Below are positions 1 through 8,314 of a DNA stretch of 64,000 nt, in pieces. A program made the position numbers and the translations under genes. Position 1 is the first letter of the stretch, and each line of letters starts with the position of its first letter. The notes below the pieces were generated by a model that worked only from the letters and a program-made list of their open reading frames with translations, did not search any database and was not told where the DNA came from. Origin of the DNA: Heyndrickxia acidicola (GTDB taxonomy: Bacteria; Bacillota; Bacilli; Bacillales; Bacillaceae_C); contig NZ_KV440953.1 in assembly GCF_001636425.1 (NCBI RefSeq), forward strand, positions 322,847 through 386,846. The letters are read 5' to 3'.

Positions 1-1
1 C

Positions 2-430
2 GATATTATTCCTCTTGCAAATCAAGCCAAAGCGTTAGGGCTGGGAAGAATAGGGGAACTGAGTGAGGAAATGACACTGGAAGAGTTTGCGATTCATGTA
101 AAGAACAGCCTTGATGTTAAGGGTGTCAGAGTAGTGGGGGCTTTAAAGGAAAAAGTGAAGAAAGTGGCTGTGCTCGGAGGAGACGGAAACAAGTTCTTTT
201 CCCAGGCAAAATTCATGGGTGCAGATGTATTTGTAACAGGGGACTTTTATTATCATAATGCCCATGATGCCATGAACCTTGGCTTGAATATTGTGGACCC
301 CGGTCATAATGTGGAGAAGGTTATGAAAAAAGGAGTAGCGAACAAATTAGCCCAAATGAGTAAGGAAAAAGGATTTAATGTTCAATTTATCGTGTCAGAG
401 CTGAACACAGATCCATTTATTTTCTTATAG
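2..430 (+). CDS. yqfO: Nif3-like dinuclear metal centre protein YqfO, C-terminal part
   Basis: The reading frame is already open at base 2, so this is the 3' end of a gene starting before the window. The visible 142 residues have the Nif3/YqfO C-terminal metal domain: a GDFYYHNAHDA segment followed by DPGHNVEK, whose His and Glu are ligands of the dinuclear metal site in this family. The B. subtilis order trmK-yqfO-ispH supports the call. Nif3 proteins are widespread but their biochemical role is poorly settled. A terminator hairpin follows the stop directly. Confidence 0.9.
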   Translation, partial: DIIPLANQAKALGLGRIGELSEEMTLEEFAIHVKNSLDVKGVRVVGALKEKVKKVAVLGGDGNKFFSQAKFMGADVFVTGDFYYHNAHDAMNLGLNIVDPGHNVEKVMKKGVANKLAQMSKEKGFNVQFIVSELNTDPFIFL

Positions 431-434
431 AACT

Positions 435-458
435 AAAAAACCCATTAAGAGGGTTTTT
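435..458 (+). terminator. Terminator of yqfO
   Basis: An AAAAACCC / GGGTTTTT stem with a short loop lies 5 bases after the yqfO stop and ends in a T run. Confidence 0.75.
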
Positions 459-493
459 GCTGATAGACAACGGATAGATAAAATCTTTTTTAC

Positions 494-537
494 ATTAAAG
501 CACAAAAGGGGTCTGACCCCTTTTGTGCAGTAAAAGG
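494..537. repeat. GGGGTCTGACCCC palindromic repeat, copy 1
   Basis: A 27-bp palindrome (CACAAAAGGGG, TCTGA, CCCCTTTTGTG) lies in a TTAAAGCA... context. A second copy with the same flanks is at 59990-60032. It lies between two terminators and is not in a coding frame. Confidence 0.7.
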
Positions 538-557
538 CTAAAGTGAATTCAATAATA

Positions 558-598
558 AATAAGACAGCCTGTCCGTATATTGGACAGGCTGTCTTATT
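558..598. terminator. Bidirectional terminator, mainly for ispH
   Basis: A perfect 14-bp stem (AAGACAGCCTGTCC with GGACAGGCTGTCTT) and a 7-base loop is flanked by AAT/ATT. It lies 30 bases beyond the ispH stop on the minus strand and also backs up the yqfO terminator. Confidence 0.8.
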
Positions 599-626
599 TG
601 TGCCAAACCGTCATTGTAAATCGAAA

Positions 627-1580
627 TTATTGCTTTGCGCTTAATTTCTTGACCTTTGGCAGAATTTTGTTTAATGGCACTTTTTTTTCTCTGACCCATG
701 TTGATTCATCCTCGGGATCAAATTGTTCGAGGAAGGCTGCTACTTCTCTTACGATCGGCGTAGGTGTTGAAGCACCTGCTGTAATCGCTACAGTGCCTGC
801 ACCTTTAATCCAGTCGATTTCTATTTCAGATATATCGGCAATACGGTAAGCCTTTGTATGGGCAATTTGCTCGGAAACCTGTGCCAGTCGATTGGAATTG
901 TTGCTTTTCGGATCTCCGACAACGATGAGTACATCTGCCTGCCCGGCCTGTTGTGCTACGGCTTCTTGGCGTACTTGCGTGGCAAGGCAGATTTCTTTAT
1001 GCTTTTCGGCATGCGGGTATTTCAGCTGTACCTCTTCCATAATCTCTGAAACATCCCATTGGCTCATAGTCGTTTGATTTGTTACGATAATTTTATTATT
1101 TTCTATAGAAAGCTCCTGAACGTCTTCCTTTGTTTCAACAAGATGGACAATATCAGGGGCAACACCAACTGCACCCTCAGGCTCAGGATGGCCCTTTTTG
1201 CCAATGTAGATGACATCATATCCTGCTGCTTTTTTTTCCCTGATTAAATCATGTGTTTTGGTTACATCCGGGCAGGTTGCATCTATTGTTACTAAGCCTT
1301 TTTTGCTGGCAATTTCCCTAACCTCTGGAGAAACGCCATGGGCAGTGAAGATAACGGTGCCTTCTTGAACCTTTTCAAGAATTTCCTTTCTGTTTGCCCC
1401 GTCAAGAGTAATAATTCCTTCTTCAGCAAACGCATCTGTAACATGTTTATTATGAACGATCATCCCCAGGATATAGATTGGGCGGGGGAGCGTTTTATCT
1501 AAAGCTGCGTTTCTTGCAACTACCATTGCATCGACAACGCCATAACAATAACCACGGGGGGAAATTTTAATAACCTCCAT
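627..1580 (-). CDS. ispH: 4-hydroxy-3-methylbut-2-enyl diphosphate reductase
   Basis: This enzyme catalyses the last step of the MEP isoprenoid pathway, reducing HMBPP to IPP and DMAPP with an iron-sulfur cluster. The 317-residue product has the three cluster cysteines: C12 (SPRGYCYGV), C103 (DATCPDV) and C198 (EICLATQ). It also has the conserved TAHG, GHPEPEG and NSNRL motifs. An upstream in-frame extension to 1682 was rejected because the ATG at 1580 has a strong AGGAGG site about 8 bases ahead and its product has the usual family length. ispG, for the preceding step, and ispA are elsewhere in the window. Confidence 0.96.
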   Translation of the reverse strand: MEVIKISPRGYCYGVVDAMVVARNAALDKTLPRPIYILGMIVHNKHVTDAFAEEGIITLDGANRKEILEKVQEGTVIFTAHGVSPEVREIASKKGLVTIDATCPDVTKTHDLIREKKAAGYDVIYIGKKGHPEPEGAVGVAPDIVHLVETKEDVQELSIENNKIIVTNQTTMSQWDVSEIMEEVQLKYPHAEKHKEICLATQVRQEAVAQQAGQADVLIVVGDPKSNNSNRLAQVSEQIAHTKAYRIADISEIEIDWIKGAGTVAITAGASTPTPIVREVAAFLEQFDPEDESTWVREKKVPLNKILPKVKKLSAKQ

Positions 1581-1950
1581 GAAAATCCTCCTGACTAAAG
1601 GAACGGTGCCCTTTAAATCTTGTATTATACGACTATTATTATATATAAAAATGCTGTACATTACAAAAGTCTGTATTCGCATCGATTGTTGTTATTCGTA
1701 AAAGTGTTAAATCCTTATTCCGTGAGTCATCGCGGCATCTTTTCGTCTTAAGTCAAGTCGTTTGCAAGCTTGAATCTTGTGTATCCTAGGTGTATTTTAC
1801 ACAATTAGCAGTAAAGATTACAGAAAGAGCCTTACAAAATAAAGAAAAAACCGTTTATGATACGTATATATCAACAAACGGCTGCAGGGAAGGGCTATTG
1901 AATATGTTTCTGCTTAGGCAGGCCTTAAGCATGTTTGCTGCAACTGCTAA
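1581..1950. other. Intergenic region between ispH and yqfQ
   Basis: About 370 bases without a gene. They hold the ispH leader (AT-rich) and a hairpin-like ACCGTTT...AAACGG pair near 1848-1882, which is a possible yqfQ terminator. A GCGGCATCTTTTCGT segment at about 1731 resembles the outer part of the GTACGTAAAG repeat family, and ATTAGCAGTAAAGATTACA near 1805 recurs loosely near 3006. Confidence 0.4.
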
Positions 1951-2682
1951 TCATACATAGAGCTTTGGCATGGAACTGCCTTTTGTGAAGCTTGAATTTC
2001 CAGTGCTTTTTTGCACAGTTGCTTTTTTGGAAGTATTTGTAGAACGTGTTTTTTTCTTAACAGTATTTTTTACTGGAGCTTCTGTCTTATCTGCACTCTC
2101 CACTTGTTGCGATTCAGCGGCTGAAACCTCTGATTGTGTGCTGTCATCTGTCTGATCAACCGGGGTTTCGTCATCAGATGAGGTATTTTTAAGGCTTCTA
2201 TACATCCTCCACATGGAAGGAAGATTCCGTACAAGTGGTCCGTATTGCTGCACCATAGGCCCAAATTGCTGCGCGGTTCTAAGGACATTCTGGGTGTTGC
2301 TTAGGAATGAATTAATAGAGCCGGGGTTTGTTAAACCTCTAAGTAACGATCCGCCTCCTGCTGCTCTCTGAAAGCCTGTTGCTGCATTGGCCACATTTCC
2401 CGCAGCAGCTGTTCCGCCCCGTTGAAACAGCCTTGACAAGAGCCCGCGGCCGCCGCTTGCTGCTGCATTGGCACCTGTTCCTCCTGCAGACATTCCTGGC
2501 CTTAAAGACGACAAACGGCCAATTGCCTGCATAGGATTACCGGACATCCCGCCCATCATTTGCATGGGATTTCTGGCTATACCCGTCATCGTCTGTAATG
2601 GATTTCTGCCCATTCCGCCCATCATTTGCATAGGGCCATTGCGCATTTGTCCTGAAAAAGGCGGAAACATTCCTGGCGGCAT
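1951..2682 (-). CDS. yqfQ: YqfQ/VrrA-like protein with N-terminal Met/Pro/Gln repeats
   Basis: A 243-residue low-complexity protein. Residues about 1-60 are MPPGMFPPF followed by roughly four 11-12 residue repeats of the type RNPMQMMGGM. A Gly/Ala-rich middle follows, then a short conserved core near QQFGPMVQQYGPLVRNLPSMWRMY (split here only by reading order), and an acidic then Lys/Thr-rich tail. It matches the YqfQ/VrrA family by position between ispH and cshB and by composition. The family is associated with spores and is known for length-variable repeats in B. anthracis; its molecular function is not established. The start at 2682 has an AAAGGAGG site. Confidence 0.75.
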   Translation of the reverse strand: MPPGMFPPFSGQMRNGPMQMMGGMGRNPLQTMTGIARNPMQMMGGMSGNPMQAIGRLSSLRPGMSAGGTGANAAASGGRGLLSRLFQRGGTAAAGNVANAATGFQRAAGGGSLLRGLTNPGSINSFLSNTQNVLRTAQQFGPMVQQYGPLVRNLPSMWRMYRSLKNTSSDDETPVDQTDDSTQSEVSAAESQQVESADKTEAPVKNTVKKKTRSTNTSKKATVQKSTGNSSFTKGSSMPKLYV

Positions 2683-3228
2683 AGATTTTCCTCCTTTCAA
2701 AAACATAATGAATCACTATACCATATGCACATATATGGCAAAACGTCTACTGATGCTGAAAATTTGTCTGATTGACCGGAATTGCCAAACTAAATATGGC
2801 CTATGGGGAAACTTGAAAGCTGAAATCATAATCGATACACAAGTTTTCATACTGAAACTGATTATTAATTTTTGGCTGTTTTCGCAGAGATTGTTGCTTT
2901 ACGTACAAGAAATATATCCGTATTTTGTCCGTCTTCGTGGCATCTTTTCGTAAGTAATTCACAGGTTTACTACAGAGCCCGTGAATTTCATCATTTTTTT
3001 GTTAAATAGCAGCAAAGTTTACAAAAAGATCCTAATTATTTCAGGGAGTCAATTAGCAGCAAAAACGAAAAAAGCCTTATCATAAATATCCGAATGGAAA
3101 GGAAATATAGACTTAGGTGGAAGTTTTAGTTATTGTCGATTATAATAACAAAATGGACTTTTAAAATAACAACACTTTGTTATAAAGATAGAACGTACAT
3201 GAAAGCAAGAAAAAAAGGAGTGAAGATA
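2683..3228. other. Intergenic region upstream of cshB
   Basis: About 545 bases. They contain a minus-oriented GTACGTAAAG-family repeat (about 2874-2955) and the degenerate AGCAGCAAAG elements near 3006 and 3056. Otherwise they hold only the AT-rich cshB leader. I see no supported gene. Confidence 0.5.
2874..2955 (-). repeat. GTACGTAAAG interspersed repeat
   Basis: Read on the minus strand it gives CTTGTACGTAAAGCAACAAT and then GCGAAAACAGCC, the consensus seen at 23779, 39207 (minus) and 61861. The TGTCC.TCTTCG..GCATCT extension is shared with 39260-39280. Confidence 0.7.
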
Positions 3229-4542
3229 TTGTCAACAAATAAATTTGACGTATATCCGTTTAAATCATACATTATCAGCGCAATCGACGAATTAGGTTTT
3301 CACGAGCCTACAGAAATCCAAAAGAAAATGATTCCCACTATTATGCGCGGGGAAAGTGCCATCGGACAATCTCAGACCGGAACAGGAAAAACACATGCTT
3401 ACTTGCTGCCAATCCTTAATGAAATCAATCCTGATCTGGATGAAGTCCAGGCAGTCATTACAGCCCCAACTCGCGAGCTTTCTAACCAAATTTATCAGGA
3501 AATTTTAAAGATCGCAAAATTTGCTGATAGCGGCGAGCAGTCCATTAAAGCACGTTGTTATATTGGAGGCACGGATAAACAAAGAACAATTGAAAAGCTG
3601 AAAAAGCAGCCTCATATTGTGGTAGGTACTCCGGGCAGAATTAACGACTTAGTAAAAGAACAGGCATTATTTGTACATACTGCTTCAAAGCTTGTAGTGG
3701 ATGAAGCCGACTTAATGCTTGACATGGGATTCCTTTTTGATGTGGATCAAATAGCTGCAAAAATGCCTAAGGATCTTCAAATTCTAGTATTTTCTGCCAC
3801 AATTCCTGAAAAATTGAAGCCATTTTTGAAAAAATATATGGAAAATCCTGCATACGAGCATGTGCAGCCAAAACAAATTTCTGCTGAAAATATTGAACAT
3901 GTCCTGGTTCCATTAAAGAGCAGACAAAAAATAGACCTGCTCCATGATTTATTGATTGTCTATAATCCCTACCTCGCCATCGTGTTTACCAATACGAAAA
4001 CAATGGCAGACCAGGTGGCAGACCAGTTAATAGAGAAGGGATTAAAGGTAGGCCGCATACATGGAGACCTTTCTCCTCGTGAAAGAACGAAAGTGATGAA
4101 ACAAATCCGCAATTTAGATTTCCAATATATTGTTGCGACGGACCTGGCTGCTCGAGGAATAGATATAGCAGGCGTCAGCCATGTCATTAACTATGAATTG
4201 CCTCAGGATTTGGATTTTTATGTCCATCGTGTAGGAAGAACGGCAAGAGCCGGATATGCAGGGATTGCTGTAACCATTTACGAACCATCTGACGACGATG
4301 CACTAGCCCGTCTAGAGAAAATAGGGATTGAATTCCAAACGATGGATTTGCAAAAGGGCGTACTGGAACAGGCGACGGATCGGAACCGAAGAAAAAAGCG
4401 GATTAAGCAAACCGATGAAATAGAGGAAAAAGCAAGAAATCTTGTGAAAAAACCGAAAAAGGTTAAGCCGGGATATAAAAGAAAAATTAACTGGAAAGTG
4501 GAAGAAATGAAAAAGAGGGAAAGAAGACTTAAAAAACGTTAA
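3229..4542 (+). CDS. cshB: DEAD-box ATP-dependent RNA helicase CshB
   Basis: A 437-residue DEAD-box helicase. In order it has a Q motif near FHEPTEIQKK, Walker A SQTGTGKT, a PTREL motif, VDEAD, SAT, and the C-terminal HRVGRTARAG. A basic tail rich in Lys/Arg (KKPKKVKPG) probably binds RNA. CshB-type helicases act in mRNA turnover, ribosome assembly and cold adaptation. The frame extends upstream, but the TTG at 3229 has AAAAAAGGAG 8 bases ahead and its product has the family length. nfo follows 24 bases later and is probably co-transcribed. Confidence 0.94.
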   Translation: MSTNKFDVYPFKSYIISAIDELGFHEPTEIQKKMIPTIMRGESAIGQSQTGTGKTHAYLLPILNEINPDLDEVQAVITAPTRELSNQIYQEILKIAKFADSGEQSIKARCYIGGTDKQRTIEKLKKQPHIVVGTPGRINDLVKEQALFVHTASKLVVDEADLMLDMGFLFDVDQIAAKMPKDLQILVFSATIPEKLKPFLKKYMENPAYEHVQPKQISAENIEHVLVPLKSRQKIDLLHDLLIVYNPYLAIVFTNTKTMADQVADQLIEKGLKVGRIHGDLSPRERTKVMKQIRNLDFQYIVATDLAARGIDIAGVSHVINYELPQDLDFYVHRVGRTARAGYAGIAVTIYEPSDDDALARLEKIGIEFQTMDLQKGVLEQATDRNRRKKRIKQTDEIEEKARNLVKKPKKVKPGYKRKINWKVEEMKKRERRLKKR

Positions 4543-4566
4543 GGAAAAGCAAGGGAGATGGCTGAT

Positions 4567-5457
4567 ATGTTGAAAATTGGTTCACATGTATCCATGAGCG
4601 GAAAGAAGATGCTCTTAGCTGCAGCAGAGGAGGCTGTAAGCTACGGAGCAAATACCTTTATGATCTATACAGGGGCACCTCAGAATACGAGAAGGAAAAA
4701 AATTGAGGATTTGAACATTGAAGCAGGACGTGCCTTTATGGAGCAGCATGGTATTACAGACATTGTTGTCCATGCTCCTTATATCATCAATATTGGCAAT
4801 ACCATCAATCCCGCAACCTATGAGCTCGGTGTGAATTTTTTAAGATCTGAAATTGAACGCACAGAGGCCATTGGTGCCAGACAAATTGTTCTTCATCCCG
4901 GTGCACACGTTGGTGAGGGGGAGGAAAAAGGGATTGCCCAAATTATTGAAGGCTTAAATGAAGTGCTGACAGCCGAGCAAAACGTCCAGATTGCACTTGA
5001 AACAATGGCGGGAAAAGGTTCCGAGTGCGGACGATCCTTCGAAGAACTTGCTAGAATCTTTGATGGTGTACATTTTAATGATAAGCTTTCTGTTTGCTTT
5101 GATACCTGCCATACAAACGACGCAGGCTATGATGTAAAGCAAAATTTTGATGGTGTATTAGATGAATTTAATAAAATCATCGGTATCGACAGACTGAAAG
5201 TTCTCCATATTAACGACAGTAAAAATGAGAGAGGCATGAGAAAAGATCGGCATGAAAATATCGGTTTTGGCCATATAGGTTTTGAAGCGTTAAATTATAT
5301 CGTTCATCATCCACAGCTTCAGGATGTTCCGAAAATTCTTGAAACTCCATATGTGGGGGAAGATAAGAATAATAAAAAACCGCCTTATAAGTATGAAATA
5401 GATATGCTCAGAAGCGGACAGTTTGATCCAGATTTATTAAAAAAAATTGTAAAATAA
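4567..5457 (+). CDS. nfo: Endonuclease IV (AP endonuclease)
   Basis: Class II AP endonuclease, 296 residues, of the TIM-barrel EndoIV family that cleaves 5' of abasic sites in base excision repair. The family Zn ligands are visible in [26 protein letters not shown], the [12 protein letters not shown] block and ILETPYV. An ATG at 4558 abuts AAGGGAG too closely to be used, whereas ATG 4567 is 9 bases from it and begins [12 protein letters not shown] as in B. subtilis. In B. subtilis this protein protects spore DNA. Confidence 0.96.
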   Translation: MLKIGSHVSMSGKKMLLAAAEEAVSYGANTFMIYTGAPQNTRRKKIEDLNIEAGRAFMEQHGITDIVVHAPYIINIGNTINPATYELGVNFLRSEIERTEAIGARQIVLHPGAHVGEGEEKGIAQIIEGLNEVLTAEQNVQIALETMAGKGSECGRSFEELARIFDGVHFNDKLSVCFDTCHTNDAGYDVKQNFDGVLDEFNKIIGIDRLKVLHINDSKNERGMRKDRHENIGFGHIGFEALNYIVHHPQLQDVPKILETPYVGEDKNNKKPPYKYEIDMLRSGQFDPDLLKKIVK

Positions 5458-5493
5458 TTGTTATTGTAAAAGATCTTTTTAAAAGAGCCTAAT

Positions 5494-5526
5494 AAAAAGA
5501 AACTGGAGAAATTCCAGTTTCTTTTT
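5494..5526. terminator. Convergent terminator between nfo and yqfT
   Basis: AAAAAGAAACTGGA and TCCAGTTTCTTTTT form a near-perfect stem with T runs on both strands. It touches the stop of the minus-strand yqfT. Confidence 0.85.
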
Positions 5527-5779
5527 ACTTAGTGAACTGTATAAACACCTGGTTAATTTGTTTGGCGGTCTCAGGGCTGGTAATTTTGGCTATTTCTTTT
5601 ATTACTTTGGTCCTTTCCTGATCGTTAAATAAGTCGACACGTTTTCCCCTGAGATACGTAGCGATTTTGTCAGCGTCTCCTTGATTTAATGAGACATTGA
5701 ATTGTTTGGCGTATTTAAATAACTCATCGCCGGAAATACTGTTTACTTTGAAGTTAATCATATTTTGTATTAGCTTCAT
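5525..5779 (-). CDS. yqfT: YqfT-like DUF2624 protein
   Basis: An 84-residue soluble protein matching the DUF2624 family. It opens MKLIQNMINFKVN, has an ISGDELFKYAKQF helix, and ends in an IAKITSPETAKQIN segment. The predicted structure is all-helical with no membrane segment or catalytic motif. It keeps its B. subtilis position just after nfo. The function is unknown. The start has a GAGGAGTGATGAGCG leader close to the ATG. Confidence 0.8.
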   Translation of the reverse strand: MKLIQNMINFKVNSISGDELFKYAKQFNVSLNQGDADKIATYLRGKRVDLFNDQERTKVIKEIAKITSPETAKQINQVFIQFTK

Positions 5780-5855
5780 CGCTCATCACTCCTCAATGAA
5801 ACATATGTAAGGGACATGAAAAATGTTCCAGAAAAATGTATGGACAGCGCAATAG

Positions 5856-5884
5856 TTTACAGAAGAAAAAAATTCAGGTATACT
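5856..5884 (+). promoter_or_regulatory. Sigma-A promoter of the znuCB-zur operon
   Basis: The -35 is TTTACA (5856-5861), the spacer exactly 17 bases and the -10 TATACT (5879-5884), about 50 bases ahead of znuC. The predicted start of transcription is near 5891. Confidence 0.7.
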
Positions 5885-5899
5885 CATTTATGATTTAAA

Positions 5900-5914
5900 T
5901 CGTAATGATTCTTA
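5900..5914 (+). promoter_or_regulatory. Zur-like operator
   Basis: TCGTAATGATTCTTA matches 11 of 14 defined positions of the Bacillus Zur box TCGTAATNATTACGA. It lies about 10 bases downstream of the predicted transcription start, where bound Zur would block RNA polymerase. The operon encodes Zur itself, which suggests autoregulation by zinc. Confidence 0.6.
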
Positions 5915-5935
5915 TCAAGGGAGTCTGTTTGCAAA

Positions 5936-6706
5936 ATGAGCAATAATGTAATTGACATAAAAAATGTAAGTTTTCGATATGAAAAAGAGAATGTACTGGA
6001 ACATATTAATATGGAAATACCCAAGGGTACTTTTTTAGGACTGGTAGGCCCAAATGGTTCTGGCAAGTCAACTCTATTAAAGCTGGTGCTGGGTTTACTG
6101 AAGCCTCAGAAGGGGGAAATTCTTTTATTTGGACAGCCGTTGTCCAAGTTTAAGGATTGGTCGAGAATTGGTTTTGTATCACAGAAGGCCAATTCTTTTA
6201 ACACCGGTTTCCCTGCCACTGTCTATGAAGTTGTCGCTAGTGGTCTGGCAAAAAAAACAGGGCTATTTTCCCGAATAGGAAAAAAGCAGGCTGAAGAAAT
6301 TATGAAGGCGATTGTTTCTCTTGGAATGGAAGATTATGCTGACAGAAATATTGGAGAATTATCAGGGGGGCAGCAGCAGCGCGTATTTATTGCCAGAGCC
6401 ATTGTAAGCCATCCGGATGTGTTAATTTTGGATGAGCCCACTGTCGGTATTGATGCAAAACATGTGCAGTCGTTTTATGAAATACTGGAAAAGCTGAACC
6501 GTGAATTAGGCATTACACTTATCTTAGTCACCCATGATACAGGTACCATTACAAATAAGGTATCACAGGTAGCTTGTTTGAATAAGCATTTACATTTTCA
6601 TGGAGATAAAGAGGAATTTGAAAAGCTAGATGAGCATGAACTCTCCTCACTTTATCATTTTAATGTCCGTGTATTGTCACGTGACCATGAAAAAGAAGGA
6701 GTTTAA
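5936..6706 (+). CDS. znuC: Zinc ABC transporter ATP-binding protein
   Basis: ABC ATPase, 256 residues, of the metal-transport (ZnuC/AdcC) type. It has Walker A GPNGSGKST near residue 38, a Q-loop in FVSQKANSF, the signature LSGGQQQR, Walker B VLILDEPT and the switch His in VTHDTG. It would power import of Zn2+ through the downstream permease. The Zur-like operator ahead and zur at the end of the operon give the metal specificity. AAGGGAG lies ahead of the ATG at 5936. No solute-binding partner (znuA) is in the window. Confidence 0.92.
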   Translation: MSNNVIDIKNVSFRYEKENVLEHINMEIPKGTFLGLVGPNGSGKSTLLKLVLGLLKPQKGEILLFGQPLSKFKDWSRIGFVSQKANSFNTGFPATVYEVVASGLAKKTGLFSRIGKKQAEEIMKAIVSLGMEDYADRNIGELSGGQQQRVFIARAIVSHPDVLILDEPTVGIDAKHVQSFYEILEKLNRELGITLILVTHDTGTITNKVSQVACLNKHLHFHGDKEEFEKLDEHELSSLYHFNVRVLSRDHEKEGV

Positions 6707-6708
6707 TC

Positions 6709-7557
6709 ATGCTTTCAGATTTAATACACTACCGATTTTTGCAAGACACATTTTTAACAGGAATCATCATTGGTATCATAGCACCGCTTTTAGGATGTTT
6801 TATTGTGGTTAGGAGACTATCGCTTATCGCTGATGCGCTAAGTCATATTACACTTGCAGGTATTGCAGTCAGCTTATTCATCAGTAAAACATGTGCACCG
6901 CTTTCAAATCTTAACCCTCTGTACATTGGAACAGGTTTTTCCTTGCTTGCTTCTCTTTTTATCGAAAGACTGAGAAGTATTTATAAGCATTATCAGGAAT
7001 TGGCGATTCCGATTATTATGTCAGGGGGGATTGGGATCGGTTTGATTTTTATTTCCCTTGCAAATGGTTTTAATACGGACTTATTTAATTACTTATTTGG
7101 GAGTGTGAGTGCTGTCAGCCAAACAGATCTTTATTTGATCATTGGCATTAGCATTGTTGTGATTGTAACCATTTTCTTATTATATAAGGAGCTCTTTCTC
7201 CTTTCTTTTGATGAGGAATATGCCAGAGCGTCAGGGCTTCCTGCAAAAACGATCCACTTTATTTTTATCGTTCTTGTAGCGCTTGTTATTTCTGTAGCCA
7301 TGCGAATTGTAGGAATATTACTGGTATCGGCACTTATGACACTTCCAGTAGCTGCGAGCATCCGCATTTCAAGGGGATTTAAACAAACCATATTATTCTC
7401 CATTATTTTTGGTGAAATAGCGGTAATTGGCGGACTGACAAGTGCCTATGAATTAAATCTTGCTCCCGGAGGAGCAATCGTAGTCATCTCCATTTTGTTA
7501 TTGTTTGTTTCCATGATGATTAAACGGTTGAGGGGTGCATCAGCAATAAGTAAATAA
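6709..7557 (+). CDS. znuB: Zinc ABC transporter permease
   Basis: ABC-3 family integral membrane permease, 282 residues, with about eight hydrophobic segments. It has the family landmarks RRLSLIADALSHITLAGIA near the N-terminus, DEEYARASGLP in the cytoplasmic loop and ISRGFKQT. It starts 2 bases after znuC with a GAAGGAG site inside the znuC end, so the two are translationally coupled. It forms the channel for Zn2+ with ZnuC. Confidence 0.92.
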   Translation: MLSDLIHYRFLQDTFLTGIIIGIIAPLLGCFIVVRRLSLIADALSHITLAGIAVSLFISKTCAPLSNLNPLYIGTGFSLLASLFIERLRSIYKHYQELAIPIIMSGGIGIGLIFISLANGFNTDLFNYLFGSVSAVSQTDLYLIIGISIVVIVTIFLLYKELFLLSFDEEYARASGLPAKTIHFIFIVLVALVISVAMRIVGILLVSALMTLPVAASIRISRGFKQTILFSIIFGEIAVIGGLTSAYELNLAPGGAIVVISILLLFVSMMIKRLRGASAISK

Positions 7558-7570
7558 GGGGTGCAGTACA

Positions 7571-7981
7571 ATGAAGACGTCAGAAGCCATAAACATCTTA
7601 AAAGACAAAGGGTATAAATATACTGGGAAAAGAGAACAGATGCTTGAATTGTTTTCTTCTAATAATAAATATTTAACAGCTAAGGAAGTACTAGAAGGCA
7701 TGAAGCAGGACTACCCTGGTTTAAGCTTTGATACGATTTACCGTAACCTAAGCTTGTTTGCAGAATTAGGAATACTGGAGACAACCGAGCTTTCTGGGGA
7801 GAAGCACTTTCGTTTCAGTTGTTCAATAAAGACACATCATCATCATCTAATTTGTTTAGAATGCGGAAAAACAAAGGAAATAGAAGTTTGTCCGATGAAG
7901 CAGATAGAAGAAGGCTTTGATGGCTTTACAGTTTCAGGACATAAATTTGAAATCTATGGCACTTGTGCGGATTGTCATTAA
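7571..7981 (+). CDS. zur: Fur-family zinc uptake regulator Zur
   Basis: Fur-family repressor, 136 residues. An N-terminal winged helix (KGYKYTGKREQML to LSFDTIYRNLSLFAE) is followed by a dimerisation domain with the His-rich KTHHHHLICLECGKT. The CXXC pairs (CLEC, CADC) form the structural zinc site. Its place in a znu operon and the Zur-type operator ahead argue for Zur rather than Fur or PerR. A GGGGTG site precedes the ATG by 9 bases. Its natural terminator appears to have been split by the cassette at 8019-9049. Confidence 0.9.
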   Translation: MKTSEAINILKDKGYKYTGKREQMLELFSSNNKYLTAKEVLEGMKQDYPGLSFDTIYRNLSLFAELGILETTELSGEKHFRFSCSIKTHHHHLICLECGKTKEIEVCPMKQIEEGFDGFTVSGHKFEIYGTCADCH

Positions 7982-8009
7982 ATAGGGATAAGCATAAATA
8001 AAAAAGCTT

Positions 8010-8018
8010 GGATATAAA
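8010..8018. repeat. Left 9-bp target site duplication
   Basis: GGATATAAA directly abuts the left terminal inverted repeat at 8019. An identical 9-mer abuts the right end. Confidence 0.8.
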
Positions 8019-8045
8019 TAACGGGTTCGGTTTTGAGGTAGAAAA
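8019..8045 (+). repeat. Left terminal inverted repeat of the cassette
   Basis: It starts TAACGGGTTCGGTTTTGA and continues GGTAGAAAA. It matches the reverse complement of 9023-9049 at 26 of 27 positions. Confidence 0.8.
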
Positions 8046-8063
8046 CATCAAATAACAAGCTAA

Positions 8064-8099
8064 AAGGGATACTAATTCGCGTATGGATTGGTATCCCTT
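8064..8099. other. Hairpin in the left arm of the cassette
   Basis: AAGGGATACTAAT pairs with ATTGGTATCCCTT (one G-T pair) around a 10-base loop. A second hairpin, GTCTGC/GCAGAC, follows at 8166-8183. They lie beyond the 3' end of the minus-strand passenger gene and could end its transcript or insulate the element. Confidence 0.5.
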
Positions 8100-8314
8100 A
8101 TATTTGTTGGTATTAAAACGTTTGGGTTATTTTAACACCATAATTCACACACCAATTCACAACAGTCTGCTGATTGGCAGACACCTGCGAATTGACTTGT
8201 TAAAACCTCTGCAGATTTTTATGCCGAGGACATTAAAAAGGACCGCTTAAATAATAATCGGTTTATTCTTCATTTAGGTGTTTATATAGCCTTGATATAC
8301 ACCATATACAGTAC

